Virus record (IMG/VR): IMGVR_UViG_3300025767_000169
Location: 1 to 20,374 of that record
Reading direction: 5' to 3' (one strand)
DNA from: a virus
DNA length: 20,374 nucleotides
Part shown: positions 1 to 7,269 of the stretch, one piece after another
Position numbering within the stretch: position 1 is the first letter of the stretch
Layout: every line of letters starts with the position of its first letter
Made by a program: the position numbers and the translations under genes
The notes under the pieces: generated by a model
Told to the model about the DNA's origin: nothing
The model's database searches: none
Seen by the model: the letters and a program-made list of their open reading frames with translations, nothing else

Positions 1-666
1 GGTTACTTGTCAGGTTACAAACAGTCTGCTCTGCACGCAAATGCAGACACTGTTAACACAACTGTTAACGGTACTGTGGCTAACGCTGCTGCTGGTACTG
101 ACGAACTGCTTGCCGCTAATAAGTTGGATGCGTCTGACTTTAATGGTGGTGTTGCTACACAGTCAATTGGCATCATTCCACGTGCAGGCACTTCAGGTGT
201 ACCTTCTGCTACTGGTACTGCTAACCCACTGCAAATCATTGCACGTATGGCACGTAAGCTAGACGAGCAAGATGTTGACAGCCGTGGACGTTGGATTGTG
301 ATTGATCCAGTTCTGAAAGAAATCCTGATGGACGAAGAGTCACGTCTACTTGACGCTGACTTCGGCGGTTCAGGCTTGCAGAATGGTTTGATCCTCAACA
401 ACCTACACGGTTTCCGTGTGTACGTGTCTAACAACTTGCCAGTTCTTGGTACTGGTCCTGCCACAACTGGCGGTACTAATGCCACTAACTTTGGTGTGAT
501 TGTAGCTGGACACGACTCAGCAGTTGCTACTGCAGAGCAGATTAACAAGACAGAGACATACCGTGACCCTGACAGCTTTGCTGACATCGTACGTGGTATG
601 CACCTCTATGGTCGCAAGATTCTGCGTCCAGAGGCTCTTGTTAACGCCGTGTACAACCTAGCCTAG
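1..666 (+). CDS. Major capsid protein, C-terminal part (5' truncated by window)
   Basis: The reading frame is open at base 1 and ends at TAG 664-666, so about 221 residues of the C-terminal part are present and the true start lies upstream. The visible part reads as the C-terminal portion of a phage coat protein: a segment with RGRWIVIDPVLKEIL (an antigen-handling style 'Pro-xx-xx-Leu' coat motif), then LHGFRVYVSNNLP, then GHDSAVATAEQINKTE, and a closing stretch with DIVRGMHLYGRKILRPEAL. This ending, in which the protein is said to be tested against 'authentic' positions and the chain closes on an Arg-Pro-Glu-Ala-Leu strand, is common in HK97-fold coat proteins of marine podoviruses. The protein would form the icosahedral shell. 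A strong terminator directly follows, as expected for the most highly expressed virion gene. The family call rests on recognition; the fold is inferred. Confidence 0.85.
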   Translation, partial: GYLSGYKQSALHANADTVNTTVNGTVANAAAGTDELLAANKLDASDFNGGVATQSIGIIPRAGTSGVPSATGTANPLQIIARMARKLDEQDVDSRGRWIVIDPVLKEILMDEESRLLDADFGGSGLQNGLILNNLHGFRVYVSNNLPVLGTGPATTGGTNATNFGVIVAGHDSAVATAEQINKTETYRDPDSFADIVRGMHLYGRKILRPEALVNAVYNLA

Positions 667-675
667 TTTGGCGGT

Positions 676-714
676 GGGGGGACAGGGAAACTTGTCTCCC
701 TACTTTTCTTTTTT
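676..714 (+). terminator. Intrinsic terminator after capsid gene
   Basis: A 10-bp stem (677-686 with 691-700, two G-T wobbles) encloses a GAAA tetraloop at 687-690 and is followed by the T-rich tract at 701-714. This is a textbook rho-independent terminator. It starts 10 bases after the capsid stop codon and would partly insulate the tail genes from capsid transcription. Confidence 0.9.
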
Positions 715-725
715 GAGGATTTCAA

Positions 726-1448
726 ATGGCATATGATTATTTAGGATTAACTAACGAAGTATTATCTCGTATGAATGAAGTTGAATTAACTTCTGCTACG
801 TTTAATACTGCACGTGGTTTTCAGATTCAATGTAAGAATGCCGTTAATGATTCTATTAATTATATTAACCAACGTGAATTTGGTTGGCCTTTTAATCACC
901 AGTTATATTTTCAGAGACTTCCAGCGAACCAGTCTCGCTTTCCTTTACCTGCTTCAACTAAACACGTAGACTACGAAACATTCCGTATTATCCACGATCC
1001 TGTTTTGGGTGCGCCTAGCCGATCTTTACGGGTAATGGATTATAAAGATTATGCGGATTCTTATATTGCACAAGAAGATGACCATGTAAACAGCATTACA
1101 AATGGCAGCATACCTACTCATGTATTTCGTGCGCCTAATGATGAGTTTGGTCTATATCCATATCCTAACTTAGATATACAAATTAAGTTTGATTACTACC
1201 TTATTCGCCCTCAACTTGCCGCTGCTACAGATGTACCTTATATCCCAGAGCAATTTAGGCAGGTTATTGTAGACGGTGCTACTGCTTATGGCTACCAGTA
1301 TCGTGGAGAATCCCAGCAGTATGGTATTAACTTCGCACGTTTTGAAGAAGGTATCAAACATATGCAATCAATTCTGTTAAACAGAACAGACTATGTGAGG
1401 TCAACCTATCGTCCAAGTTCACGTTTTGGCGCAAGCATAGCATTTTAG
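726..1448 (+). CDS. Head-to-tail adaptor / tail tubular protein A-like
   Basis: The protein has 240 residues. It starts at an ATG preceded by GAGG at 715-718. The sequence shows an alpha-helical N-terminus (MAYDYLGLTNEVLSRMNEVE) followed by AVNDSINYINQREFGWPFN, a pattern typical of marine-phage proteins annotated as tail tubular protein A or T7 gp11-like adaptors. A mixed beta region follows, and a C-terminal helical segment (IPEQFRQVIVDGATAYGY, then FEEGIKHMQSILL). In T7-like phages this protein forms a ring of twelve copies under the portal and connects it to the nozzle. T7 gp11 has about 196 residues, so this one is slightly longer. Its place directly between the capsid and nozzle genes supports the role. 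The alternative is a P22 gp4-like accessory factor. Confidence 0.75.
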   Translation: MAYDYLGLTNEVLSRMNEVELTSATFNTARGFQIQCKNAVNDSINYINQREFGWPFNHQLYFQRLPANQSRFPLPASTKHVDYETFRIIHDPVLGAPSRSLRVMDYKDYADSYIAQEDDHVNSITNGSIPTHVFRAPNDEFGLYPYPNLDIQIKFDYYLIRPQLAAATDVPYIPEQFRQVIVDGATAYGYQYRGESQQYGINFARFEEGIKHMQSILLNRTDYVRSTYRPSSRFGASIAF

Positions 1449-1457
1449 GTGATATAA

Positions 1458-3167
1458 ATGGCAGATGAATCCGGCCTTAGTCCCTTTGTATTTGCCTGTC
1501 AGGGTGGGTTGGTACTTGACCAATCTACCTTTGTTATGCAACCGGGTGCGGCACTTGAACTAGAAAACTTTGAGCCTGATGTGCAGGGTGGATACCGCCG
1601 CATTTCTGGTTATGTTAAGTGGGCTACTAGCGAAGTACCGTATACTGCTAGTGCTAGTGAACCTGTTTTAATGTCTGCCTTCTATGACAACCGGGTATTA
1701 GCCGCTAGAGGCGAAAAGATATTTAGTTCTACTAACGACAGCACAACTCTTGATGGTGCTATCTTAGCAGGCGATACAACTATTAACGTACAATCAACTG
1801 CTGGTTTTCCTAGTGCTGGTACAATCTTAATTGGTACGGAACAGATCACATATACCGGTATTACCTCTACATCATTTACTGGTTGTACTCGTGGCGCAAA
1901 TGGTACTACTGCTCTTGGCTACCCTACTAATACTTTAGTATCTTCTTTTTGGACAGAGATAGATAGTGGTAGAACCAATGCAAAAAAGTACACACACTTT
2001 AGATATAATTTAGCAGGAACTGAGTATATTGTTTGGGCAGACGGTGCTAATTTTGCATCTAAATATGATGGCATTACTGTTACAGACTTAAATGCTACCA
2101 ACGCACCTGCTGATCCTAGATATGTAGTTAGCTATAAAAATACACTTTTCTTTGCTGGCATGTCTAGTACTCCACAAGAAATACTTTTTACTGCACCTTA
2201 TACTGATGATGACTTTAGTGTGTCAAACGGTGCAGGTACTATTGCAGTTAATAGTCCAGTAACAGCATTGTTTCCTTTTCGTGACCAGCTATATATCTTC
2301 TGTGAAGAACGCATCTTTAGGCTCGTAGGTAACTCAGCAGCAGACTTTGTACTACAGCCAGTAACTAGAGAAATCGGATGTGTTAACGGATTTACTGTAC
2401 AGGAATTTGCTGGTGACTTGGTATTTTTAGGGCCAGATGGATTACGTACAGTAGCAGGTACAGACCGTATTGGTGACGTGGAACTTGGTACAATCAGTCG
2501 GCAGATTCAAGAACGATTTACTGGTTTGTCTGATGTTGATGAGTTTGATAGTGTTGTTATTCCAGATAAAACACAGTATAGATTATTCTTTTCTAATTCA
2601 AATGTAACCCGAAATAATACTAAAGGTGTTATGTGTGTACGTAAGGATGATTCATATGAGTTTGCAGATTTAAAAGGGATATCACCTAGCTGTACAGATT
2701 TTGCTGTATCACAAGGTCAAAGTTTTGTTATACATGGCGGGTTTGATGGATATGTGTACAGGCAAGAAAAAGGTGATGACTTTGACGGTAACACTGTAAC
2801 AGGTAAGTATCGTTCACCGGACTTGACTATGGGTGATGCAGGTTTACGTAAAGCATTCCAACGTGTTATTCTAAACTACGCACCTGAAGCAATTGTTAAT
2901 GCTGACTTGTTTGTGCGTTATGATTATGAATCACCTAATGTACCAAGACCGGCAGCTTATCCTTTTGATACGACTACCGCTGTTGCTATTTATGGTTCAT
3001 CAGTTTTTGGTACAGCTACATACGGTGGTCAGTCAAACCCATTGGTAAGACAGCCCATTGAAGGTTCAGGATTTGCAATAGCATTGCGTGTAAATGATAG
3101 GGGTACGTCAGCACCCTACTCACTGAAAGGTTTTCAGCTAGAGTTTGAAGCGGCGGCAAGGAGATAG
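1458..3167 (+). CDS. Tail nozzle protein (T7 gp12 / P22 gp10-like), with inserted domain
   Basis: The protein has 569 residues. The ATG is preceded by AGGTGA at 1447-1452. The N-terminus carries QPGAALELENFEPDVQGG and YRRISGY, a signature of marine podovirus tail proteins that form the nozzle below the adaptor. The body is beta-rich, with repeated short strands such as VSYKNTLFFAGM, FPFRDQLYIFCEERIF and EFAGDLVFLGPDGLRTV, as expected for the beta-propeller of gp12 or gp10. Residues about 93-162 look like a separate small domain inserted in a propeller loop (see the finding). The C-terminal part (GLRKAFQRVILNYAP onward) resembles the closing beta-sandwich region. It is shorter than T7 gp12 (about 794 residues) and longer than P22 gp10 (about 470). 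The product would seal the DNA exit channel. Confidence 0.7.
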   Translation: MADESGLSPFVFACQGGLVLDQSTFVMQPGAALELENFEPDVQGGYRRISGYVKWATSEVPYTASASEPVLMSAFYDNRVLAARGEKIFSSTNDSTTLDGAILAGDTTINVQSTAGFPSAGTILIGTEQITYTGITSTSFTGCTRGANGTTALGYPTNTLVSSFWTEIDSGRTNAKKYTHFRYNLAGTEYIVWADGANFASKYDGITVTDLNATNAPADPRYVVSYKNTLFFAGMSSTPQEILFTAPYTDDDFSVSNGAGTIAVNSPVTALFPFRDQLYIFCEERIFRLVGNSAADFVLQPVTREIGCVNGFTVQEFAGDLVFLGPDGLRTVAGTDRIGDVELGTISRQIQERFTGLSDVDEFDSVVIPDKTQYRLFFSNSNVTRNNTKGVMCVRKDDSYEFADLKGISPSCTDFAVSQGQSFVIHGGFDGYVYRQEKGDDFDGNTVTGKYRSPDLTMGDAGLRKAFQRVILNYAPEAIVNADLFVRYDYESPNVPRPAAYPFDTTTAVAIYGSSVFGTATYGGQSNPLVRQPIEGSGFAIALRVNDRGTSAPYSLKGFQLEFEAAARR

Positions 3168-3170
3168 AAT

Positions 3171-5129
3171 ATGGCAGGGTATACTAGACAATCGACATTT
3201 GCTGATGGTGATATTATCCAAGCAGCAGACTTTAATGACGAGTATAACCAACTTGTAAATAGTTTTGACAATACAACAGGCCATAAACATGATGGCACTA
3301 CAGGTGAAGGTCCGGTCATTGGTTTGATTGGTGATCCCGGTGTTGTTTCTCCTATTAACAAAGTTGTAGTAGATGATACTAATAATCGTGTCGGTGTTTT
3401 TGTAGATGCAGCAGGTGCTGGTTCATCTGTTGAACAAGTACGCTTTGAAGATGGGGTTATTGTTCCTGTAACAACTAACGACATTGACTTAGGTACAGCT
3501 TCTCTTCAATTCAAAGATGGTTACTTTGCTGGCAACCTTGAAGTAGCGGGTGTGTCTGTTGGCGGCGGTGCTTCTATTGGTACAATCCTTGACGAAGATG
3601 ATATGGTATCAGATGATGATACTGCCCTTGCTACACAACAGTCTATTAAAGCATATGTGGATGCACAGGTAACTGCACAGGACTTAGATGTTGCTGCTGA
3701 TACAGGAACGGCTGCAGTAGACTTAGACAGTCAGTCATTTACTGTAACTGGTGGTACGGGCATTGATACATCTGCTACAGGGCAAGCTGTAACTATTGAT
3801 ATTGATGCTACTGTAGCTACTCTAACGGATACGCAAACACTTACAAACAAAACTATTGATGCTGCAAGTAATACCCTTTCAAACATTGATACAACTATGC
3901 TTGCTGCAGGTGTACTCGATACTGACCTTACATCTGTATCTCTTACAGATGATACCATCCCTTCAGCTAAAGCTACAAAAGATTACATTGATACCCAGCT
4001 TACTGCGGAAGACCTAGACTTCCAAGGAGATACAGGCGGCGCACAGAGTATTGATTTAGATAGTCAGACTCTTACAATCACTGGCGGTACAGGTATTGAT
4101 ACTACAGGTTCAGCACAAACTCTTACTATTGATATTGATGCGACTGTAGCTACACTTACTGATACACAAACTTTAACAAATAAAACATTGACAAGTGCTG
4201 TACTTGACGGTACAATAAGTGGAACTTCTATTAAAGATGAAGACACTATGGTATCAGATAGTGATACACATCTTGCTACTCAACAATCAATTAAAGCATA
4301 CGTAGATACTCAAGTAGGTGGTGTTTCAACTCCTACTGGTAATGAACTAGAGAATGTTGTTGAGGACGTTACACCGCAGCTTGGTGGTGATTTAGATGTA
4401 AACGGTAATGCCATTGTTTCTGTAACTAATGGTGATATAGCAATTACACCAGACGGTACAGGTTCAGTAATCTTAGATGGTCTGTCTTACCCACAAGCAG
4501 ATGGTACTGCAGGTCAGGTTATTAAGACAGATGGTGCAGGTAACTTAACTTTTGCTAGTCCTGCTACTGGTCTTGCAGACGTTGTAGATGACACTACCCC
4601 ACAGCTAGGCGGTACACTAGATACTAATGGACAACTTGTTCAGTTCGGTGACAGTGCAAGTGCTACAGATGATCGTTTACAGTTTGGTGCTGGTCAAGAA
4701 CTAGAAATTTATCAAGACCCAAATAACAATCACAGTACTATTGTTTCTAGTGCTATTGGTGGTTTGTACATGAAGTCTGATAGTGTCGGACTACAAAGCG
4801 AAGATGGTACTAAAACTTTCGTATACGCTACAGGCGGTGGTGTATCTATCAATGACGGTTTAGGTGTAACACGATTAAAGACTACAGTAAATGGAACAGA
4901 AGCATCTGGTTATCTACAGTTTAATGATACAAGTGGTGGCAGCTTTAACTATCTTCGTTTCCAAGCACCTTCTACTGTAACAACAAATACAACATTTACC
5001 TTCCCTGATGGTGACGGTACGTCAGGTCAAGCACTTGTGACAGATGGTTCGGGTACTTTGTCATGGGATACACCTACTATTGTAGAAACTGACCCGTCTG
5101 CATTAGCATTCGCAATCGCATTAGGATAA
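3171..5129 (+). CDS. Tail fibre protein, repeat-rich shaft
   Basis: The protein has 652 residues. The ATG at 3171 has AAGGAG at 3158-3163 with a 7-base gap. The N-terminal part, with QAADFNDEYNQLVNSFD and TGHKHDG, is the usual opening of marine-phage tail fibres and probably docks to the tail. Residues about 137-385 form an imperfect tandem repeat with SIKAYVDAQ, TGGTGIDT, IDIDATVATLTDTQTLTNKT and related blocks, typical of trimeric shafts. TPQLGGDLD and TPQLGGTLD (residues about 401 and 476) form a second repeat pair. The C-terminal part contains FPDGDGTSGQALVTDGSG, a common closing module of such fibres. No intramolecular chaperone or peptidase domain is recognised. The gene is followed by a promoter and the small tip genes, which suggests that it is the arm carrying or neighbouring those tips. 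Confidence 0.8.
   Translation: MAGYTRQSTFADGDIIQAADFNDEYNQLVNSFDNTTGHKHDGTTGEGPVIGLIGDPGVVSPINKVVVDDTNNRVGVFVDAAGAGSSVEQVRFEDGVIVPVTTNDIDLGTASLQFKDGYFAGNLEVAGVSVGGGASIGTILDEDDMVSDDDTALATQQSIKAYVDAQVTAQDLDVAADTGTAAVDLDSQSFTVTGGTGIDTSATGQAVTIDIDATVATLTDTQTLTNKTIDAASNTLSNIDTTMLAAGVLDTDLTSVSLTDDTIPSAKATKDYIDTQLTAEDLDFQGDTGGAQSIDLDSQTLTITGGTGIDTTGSAQTLTIDIDATVATLTDTQTLTNKTLTSAVLDGTISGTSIKDEDTMVSDSDTHLATQQSIKAYVDTQVGGVSTPTGNELENVVEDVTPQLGGDLDVNGNAIVSVTNGDIAITPDGTGSVILDGLSYPQADGTAGQVIKTDGAGNLTFASPATGLADVVDDTTPQLGGTLDTNGQLVQFGDSASATDDRLQFGAGQELEIYQDPNNNHSTIVSSAIGGLYMKSDSVGLQSEDGTKTFVYATGGGVSINDGLGVTRLKTTVNGTEASGYLQFNDTSGGSFNYLRFQAPSTVTTNTTFTFPDGDGTSGQALVTDGSGTLSWDTPTIVETDPSALAFAIALG
3579..4325 (+). 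repeat. Imperfect tandem repeat in tail-fibre shaft
   Basis: Three related coding units occur at about 3579-3860, 3945-4196 and, as a partial unit, 4221-4325. Each begins with an acidic SDDDT-like box and IKAYVDxQ. The first two continue through LDSQ, TGGTGIDT and TDTQTLTNKT. The nucleotide sequence has diverged at third codon positions, so the repeat is old or under protein-level selection. Confidence 0.8.
4188..4216 (+). promoter_or_regulatory. Possible internal promoter in fibre gene
   Basis: TTGACA at 4188-4193, a 17-base spacer, then TACAAT at 4211-4216. This is 11 of 12 consensus bases at optimal spacing, and the upstream bases are A/T-rich. It lies inside coding sequence and could be coincidental. 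Transcription would begin near 4223. Confidence 0.3.
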
Positions 5130-5136
5130 AAAGTAC

Positions 5137-5165
5137 TTGACAAACAGTGCTTAATATGGTATAAT
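5137..5165 (+). promoter_or_regulatory. Perfect consensus sigma70-type promoter with extended -10
   Basis: TTGACA at 5137-5142, exactly 17 bases, then TATAAT at 5160-5165, preceded by TGG at 5157-5159, which completes the extended -10 motif TGnTATAAT. It lies in the 58-base gap between the tail fibre stop and the next gene. Transcription should start near 5172, leaving a short leader with GGAG at 5178-5181. A small dyad (GTATA 5159-5163, TATAC 5169-5173) overlaps the -10 and could be an operator, but it is weak. This should be a very strong promoter for host RNA polymerase. Confidence 0.85.
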
Positions 5166-5187
5166 TAGTATACAATTGGAGTAATAA

Positions 5188-5532
5188 ATGGCAAACGCAT
5201 TCTTATCAGAAACACAGACAGCAGTCGGGACATCTCCTGTAACTGTTCTTACCTGTGGTGCAGCAACAGAAACAACCATTATTGGTCTGAGTGTCTCTAA
5301 CATTGTAACTAGTCAGATTACAGTAGATGTACAGCTTGATGCTTCAGGTCGTACATCTGGTGCAGAAGCTAGTGTTTACCTTGTTAAAGATGCTCCTGTA
5401 CCTGTAGGTGCTTCTTTGGTGGTAGTCGGTGGAGACCAGAAAGTGGTCATGGAACCGGGTGATGTAGTTAAAGTTACATCAGATACTGCATCATCTGCTG
5501 ATGTTGTTTTAAGTCATCTTGACATTACGTAA
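5188..5532 (+). CDS. Small beta-rich virion-associated protein
   Basis: The protein has 114 residues. The ATG at 5188 has GGAG at 5178-5181 with a 6-base gap. The sequence is an even alternation of short beta strands (SPVTVLTCGAATETTIIGL, ITVDVQLD, GASLVVVGGDQKVVME, PGDVVKVTSDTASS). This pattern recurs in small proteins of marine phages that sit near tail fibre genes and are usually annotated as structural or hypothetical. No cysteine-rich, nucleic-acid-binding or enzymatic motif is visible. It is the first gene behind the consensus promoter, so it is probably made in large amounts. A decorating or tail-tip role is inferred from context; the specific function is unknown. Confidence 0.6.
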   Translation: MANAFLSETQTAVGTSPVTVLTCGAATETTIIGLSVSNIVTSQITVDVQLDASGRTSGAEASVYLVKDAPVPVGASLVVVGGDQKVVMEPGDVVKVTSDTASSADVVLSHLDIT

Positions 5533-5547
5533 GGAATAAGATATAAT
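5519..5547 (+). promoter_or_regulatory. Second perfect -35/-10 pair, overlapping a start codon
   Basis: TTGACA at 5519-5524, a 17-base spacer, then TATAAT at 5542-5547. The -35 lies in the last codons of the gene at 5188 and the last two bases of the -10 are the first two of the ATG at 5546-5548. Transcripts would start near 5554, inside the anchor gene, and so could serve only the genes from 6058 onward. The match is 12 of 12, but function is uncertain because the site is constrained by two coding regions. Confidence 0.5.
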
Positions 5548-6061
5548 GGCATATCTTGGTAATCATCCTTCTGTATCTTATAGCACAGTATCCTATCAGG
5601 ATTTAACTGGTGGCACTGGTACAGGATTTACACTTGACTACCCTGCAGGTACTCCTCAAGATATTGAAGTATTTGTAAACAATGTTCGCCAAGAACCGGG
5701 CGTTGCTTATACGGTTAGTGGTACTAGCCTTACCATGACAGGCAGCATTGTAGCTACGGATGATTTCTATGTCGTGTTCCAAAGCAAAGCCCAGCAGACT
5801 ATTACACCGGGTCTAGGCACAATTACACAGGCAATGTTTGCACCGGGGCTGTCTCTTGGCGCAGGTTACTTCCAAGGGGATAACGGTGCGACAGGTGACA
5901 CAACAAATGGTAAAGCTGATATCTTCCGTGTACATGAGCAAGAATTGAATACTAATACTACAATTGCCGCAACAGACAATGCTTTGTGTGCTGGGCCATT
6001 GACAATCGCAACAGGGGTAACGCTGACGGTAACAACCGGCGGTAATCTGGTGATAGCATGA
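5546..6061 (+). CDS. Tail-tip anchor protein, cassette 1
   Basis: The protein has 171 residues. AAGGA at 5531-5535 lies about 10 bases before the ATG. The N-terminal part (MAYLGNHPS, then DIEVFVNNVRQ and YTVSGTSLTMTG) is a small beta domain common at the start of marine-phage tail fibres. Residues about 88-105 contain TPGLGTITQAMFAPG, a familiar linker. The C-terminal part, with TIAATDNALCAGPLTIATG, resembles the tip domain that closes many tail fibres. The gene at 9052 shares this N-terminus and the C-terminal AGPxT block, so the two are paralogues. Its stop overlaps the next start (ATGA at 6058-6061), with GGTGA at 6049-6053 as ribosome site. It probably joins the tip proteins to the fibre or tail; this role is inferred. 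Confidence 0.65.
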   Translation: MAYLGNHPSVSYSTVSYQDLTGGTGTGFTLDYPAGTPQDIEVFVNNVRQEPGVAYTVSGTSLTMTGSIVATDDFYVVFQSKAQQTITPGLGTITQAMFAPGLSLGAGYFQGDNGATGDTTNGKADIFRVHEQELNTNTTIAATDNALCAGPLTIATGVTLTVTTGGNLVIA

Positions 6062-6447
6062 GTGAACTAAGAACAGACACAATCACTGCCAGCGATGGCA
6101 CAAGTCCTGTCACGCTGACGAAGCAGAGTGCGCCAAAGGCGTGGTTAAGTTATGACCAAAGCGTACCAACTGTTAATGACAGCTTTAACCAAAGTTCAAC
6201 CACAGACGTTTCCGTGGGAAGATATAACTTAAACTTTACCAACAGTATGACGAATAAACATTATTCGGTGGCGGGTGTGGGTGCTTCTACGGTTATTTTT
6301 TGTCAGAGAACTACTGATAATAACGCAACCAATGCAAGTTCAGCATCATCCTGTAGGGTTGAATCATTCTATTTCACAGGGTCTTCTTTTGTTAATTACT
6401 ATGATTCAAAACCAACAACTATGGTTGTTAACGGAGACTTAGCATGA
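6058..6447 (+). CDS. Small tail-tip module A (slot 1, cassette 1)
   Basis: The protein has 129 residues. The N-terminal 30 residues carry DGTSPVTLTKQSAPKAW, nearly identical to the corresponding part of the gene at 9510 (DGTSPVELTKQSAAKAW). The middle follows the pattern shared by the whole family: a Lys-Ala-Trp box, DSFNQSSTTD, then YNLNFTNSM. After about residue 70 the sequence has no clear similarity to its paralogues. It ends in NGDLA. The start overlaps the stop of the anchor gene, and its own stop overlaps the start at 6444, so translation is coupled on both sides. A role as a receptor-contacting tip protein with a conserved docking end and a variable outer end is inferred. Confidence 0.6.
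   Translation: MSELRTDTITASDGTSPVTLTKQSAPKAWLSYDQSVPTVNDSFNQSSTTDVSVGRYNLNFTNSMTNKHYSVAGVGASTVIFCQRTTDNNATNASSASSCRVESFYFTGSSFVNYYDSKPTTMVVNGDLA
6433..6447 (+). promoter_or_regulatory. Coupled junction: GGAG in Gly-Asp codons, ATGA overlap
   Basis: GGAG at 6433-6436 encodes part of Gly-Asp near the end of module A and lies 7 bases before the ATG at 6444, which overlaps the TGA at 6445-6447. Confidence 0.75.
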
Positions 6448-6875
6448 GTGAGATAAAAGTAGACAACCTCAACGGCAAGACCTCCGCTGGTGACATTACT
6501 GTTACATCTGAAGGTGGTGCGGCGACTATGCAGTTGCAGCAGGGGTTGGCGAAGGCTTGGGCAAGTTTTAATCAAGTTGGCACAAATTCAATAAATGACA
6601 GTTTGTCCGTTTCAACTTTAAGTGATTTAGGGACAGGATTAACGCAAATAAATATAACGAACTTGTTTTCAACAAGTAATTACACAACTTCTGGTAGTAC
6701 CGTAGGTTCTACACAAAGTTGGGCTAGCACTTCTATGGTGGCAAATGGAAATGGAAATGACGCAAATACAACAACATATTATAGAATAGCTTGTCGTGAT
6801 ACTTTTCCTTCTAACAGTGGTACTTCTAGGGACTTTTCAAAAGTAAGCTGTGTAAATAACGGAGACCTCGCATAA
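6444..6875 (+). CDS. Small tail-tip module B (slot 2, cassette 1)
   Basis: The protein has 143 residues. Its N-terminal segment, KVDNLNGKTSAGDITVT followed by LQQG, pairs specifically with the gene at 9890 (KVDALQGITSAGDITIT, LQDG). The family boxes follow: LAKAWASFNQ, NDSLSVSTLSDLGTG and a strand-rich segment. The outer part from about residue 80 is rich in Ser, Thr and Asn and contains two Cys (ACRD, SCVN). It ends in NNGDLA. The start overlaps the previous stop and its stop overlaps the start at 6875 (TAATG). The function is inferred from the array context only. Confidence 0.6.
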   Translation: MSEIKVDNLNGKTSAGDITVTSEGGAATMQLQQGLAKAWASFNQVGTNSINDSLSVSTLSDLGTGLTQINITNLFSTSNYTTSGSTVGSTQSWASTSMVANGNGNDANTTTYYRIACRDTFPSNSGTSRDFSKVSCVNNGDLA

Positions 6876-6877
6876 TG
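6861..6877 (+). promoter_or_regulatory. Coupled junction: GGAG in Gly-Asp codons, TAATG overlap
   Basis: GGAG at 6861-6864 lies 10 bases before the ATG at 6875, whose A is the last base of the upstream TAA. The same bases encode the terminal Gly-Asp-Leu-Ala of module B. Confidence 0.75.
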
Positions 6878-7267
6878 GCTGGAAAAATTATAGCAGATCA
6901 AATCGAACACAGCACCGCAGGTTCTCTGGATACGTCTTATGTGGTGAATGGTAGTGCGAAGGCTTGGGTTCGGTTTAACGGCACTGGTACTTTAGCGGTT
7001 AATAAAAGTCTAAACACAAGTTCGGTTTCGGATATTGGTACTGGCAATTATGACCATAACTACACATCGTCTTTTTCGGATGCTGTTTATAATTACGTTC
7101 ACGGTGCAAAAGACGCTGACGATGGTCTTGGTATTCCTACGCTTGGTTCAGACCCAAGAGTGTCTGACACAACTTCAAAAGTCCGTTTGATTCATAATTA
7201 CCCCACCAATATAGGTTTTTATGATGGAGTTGCAATTTGCAATAATATATTCGGAGACTTAGCCTAA
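6875..7267 (+). CDS. Small tail-tip module C (slot 3, cassette 1)
   Basis: The protein has 130 residues. The segment SYVVNGSAKAWVRF pairs specifically with the gene at 10291 (EYVANGSAKAWINF). An 18-base stretch at 6950-6967 is identical to 10369-10386, which supports direct descent or exchange. Family boxes: NKSLNTSSVSDIGTG and YDHNYTSSFSD. The outer half, with several charged and aromatic residues, is unlike the paralogues. It ends in FGDLA. Both ends are translationally coupled (TAATG at the start and at the end). Docking by the N-terminus and receptor contact by the C-terminus are inferred. Confidence 0.6.
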   Translation: MAGKIIADQIEHSTAGSLDTSYVVNGSAKAWVRFNGTGTLAVNKSLNTSSVSDIGTGNYDHNYTSSFSDAVYNYVHGAKDADDGLGIPTLGSDPRVSDTTSKVRLIHNYPTNIGFYDGVAICNNIFGDLA

Positions 7268-7269
7268 TG
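7253..7269 (+). promoter_or_regulatory. Coupled junction: GGAG in Gly-Asp codons, TAATG overlap
   Basis: GGAG at 7253-7256 lies 10 bases before the ATG at 7267, which shares its A with the TAA ending module C. Confidence 0.75.

Noticed and set aside
15-587. Long open frame on the - strand opposite the capsid gene
   Set aside because: Antisense shadow of the capsid reading frame; its composition is Ser/Arg/Leu-rich and no supported start is seen.
676-725. Promoter for the tail genes directly after the capsid terminator
   Set aside because: The T-rich tract resembles a -35 region, but no convincing -10 at suitable spacing was found.
3579-4325. CRISPR-like array or non-coding repeat
   Set aside because: The repeats are imperfect, in frame, and encode fibre shaft units; there are no spacers of even length.
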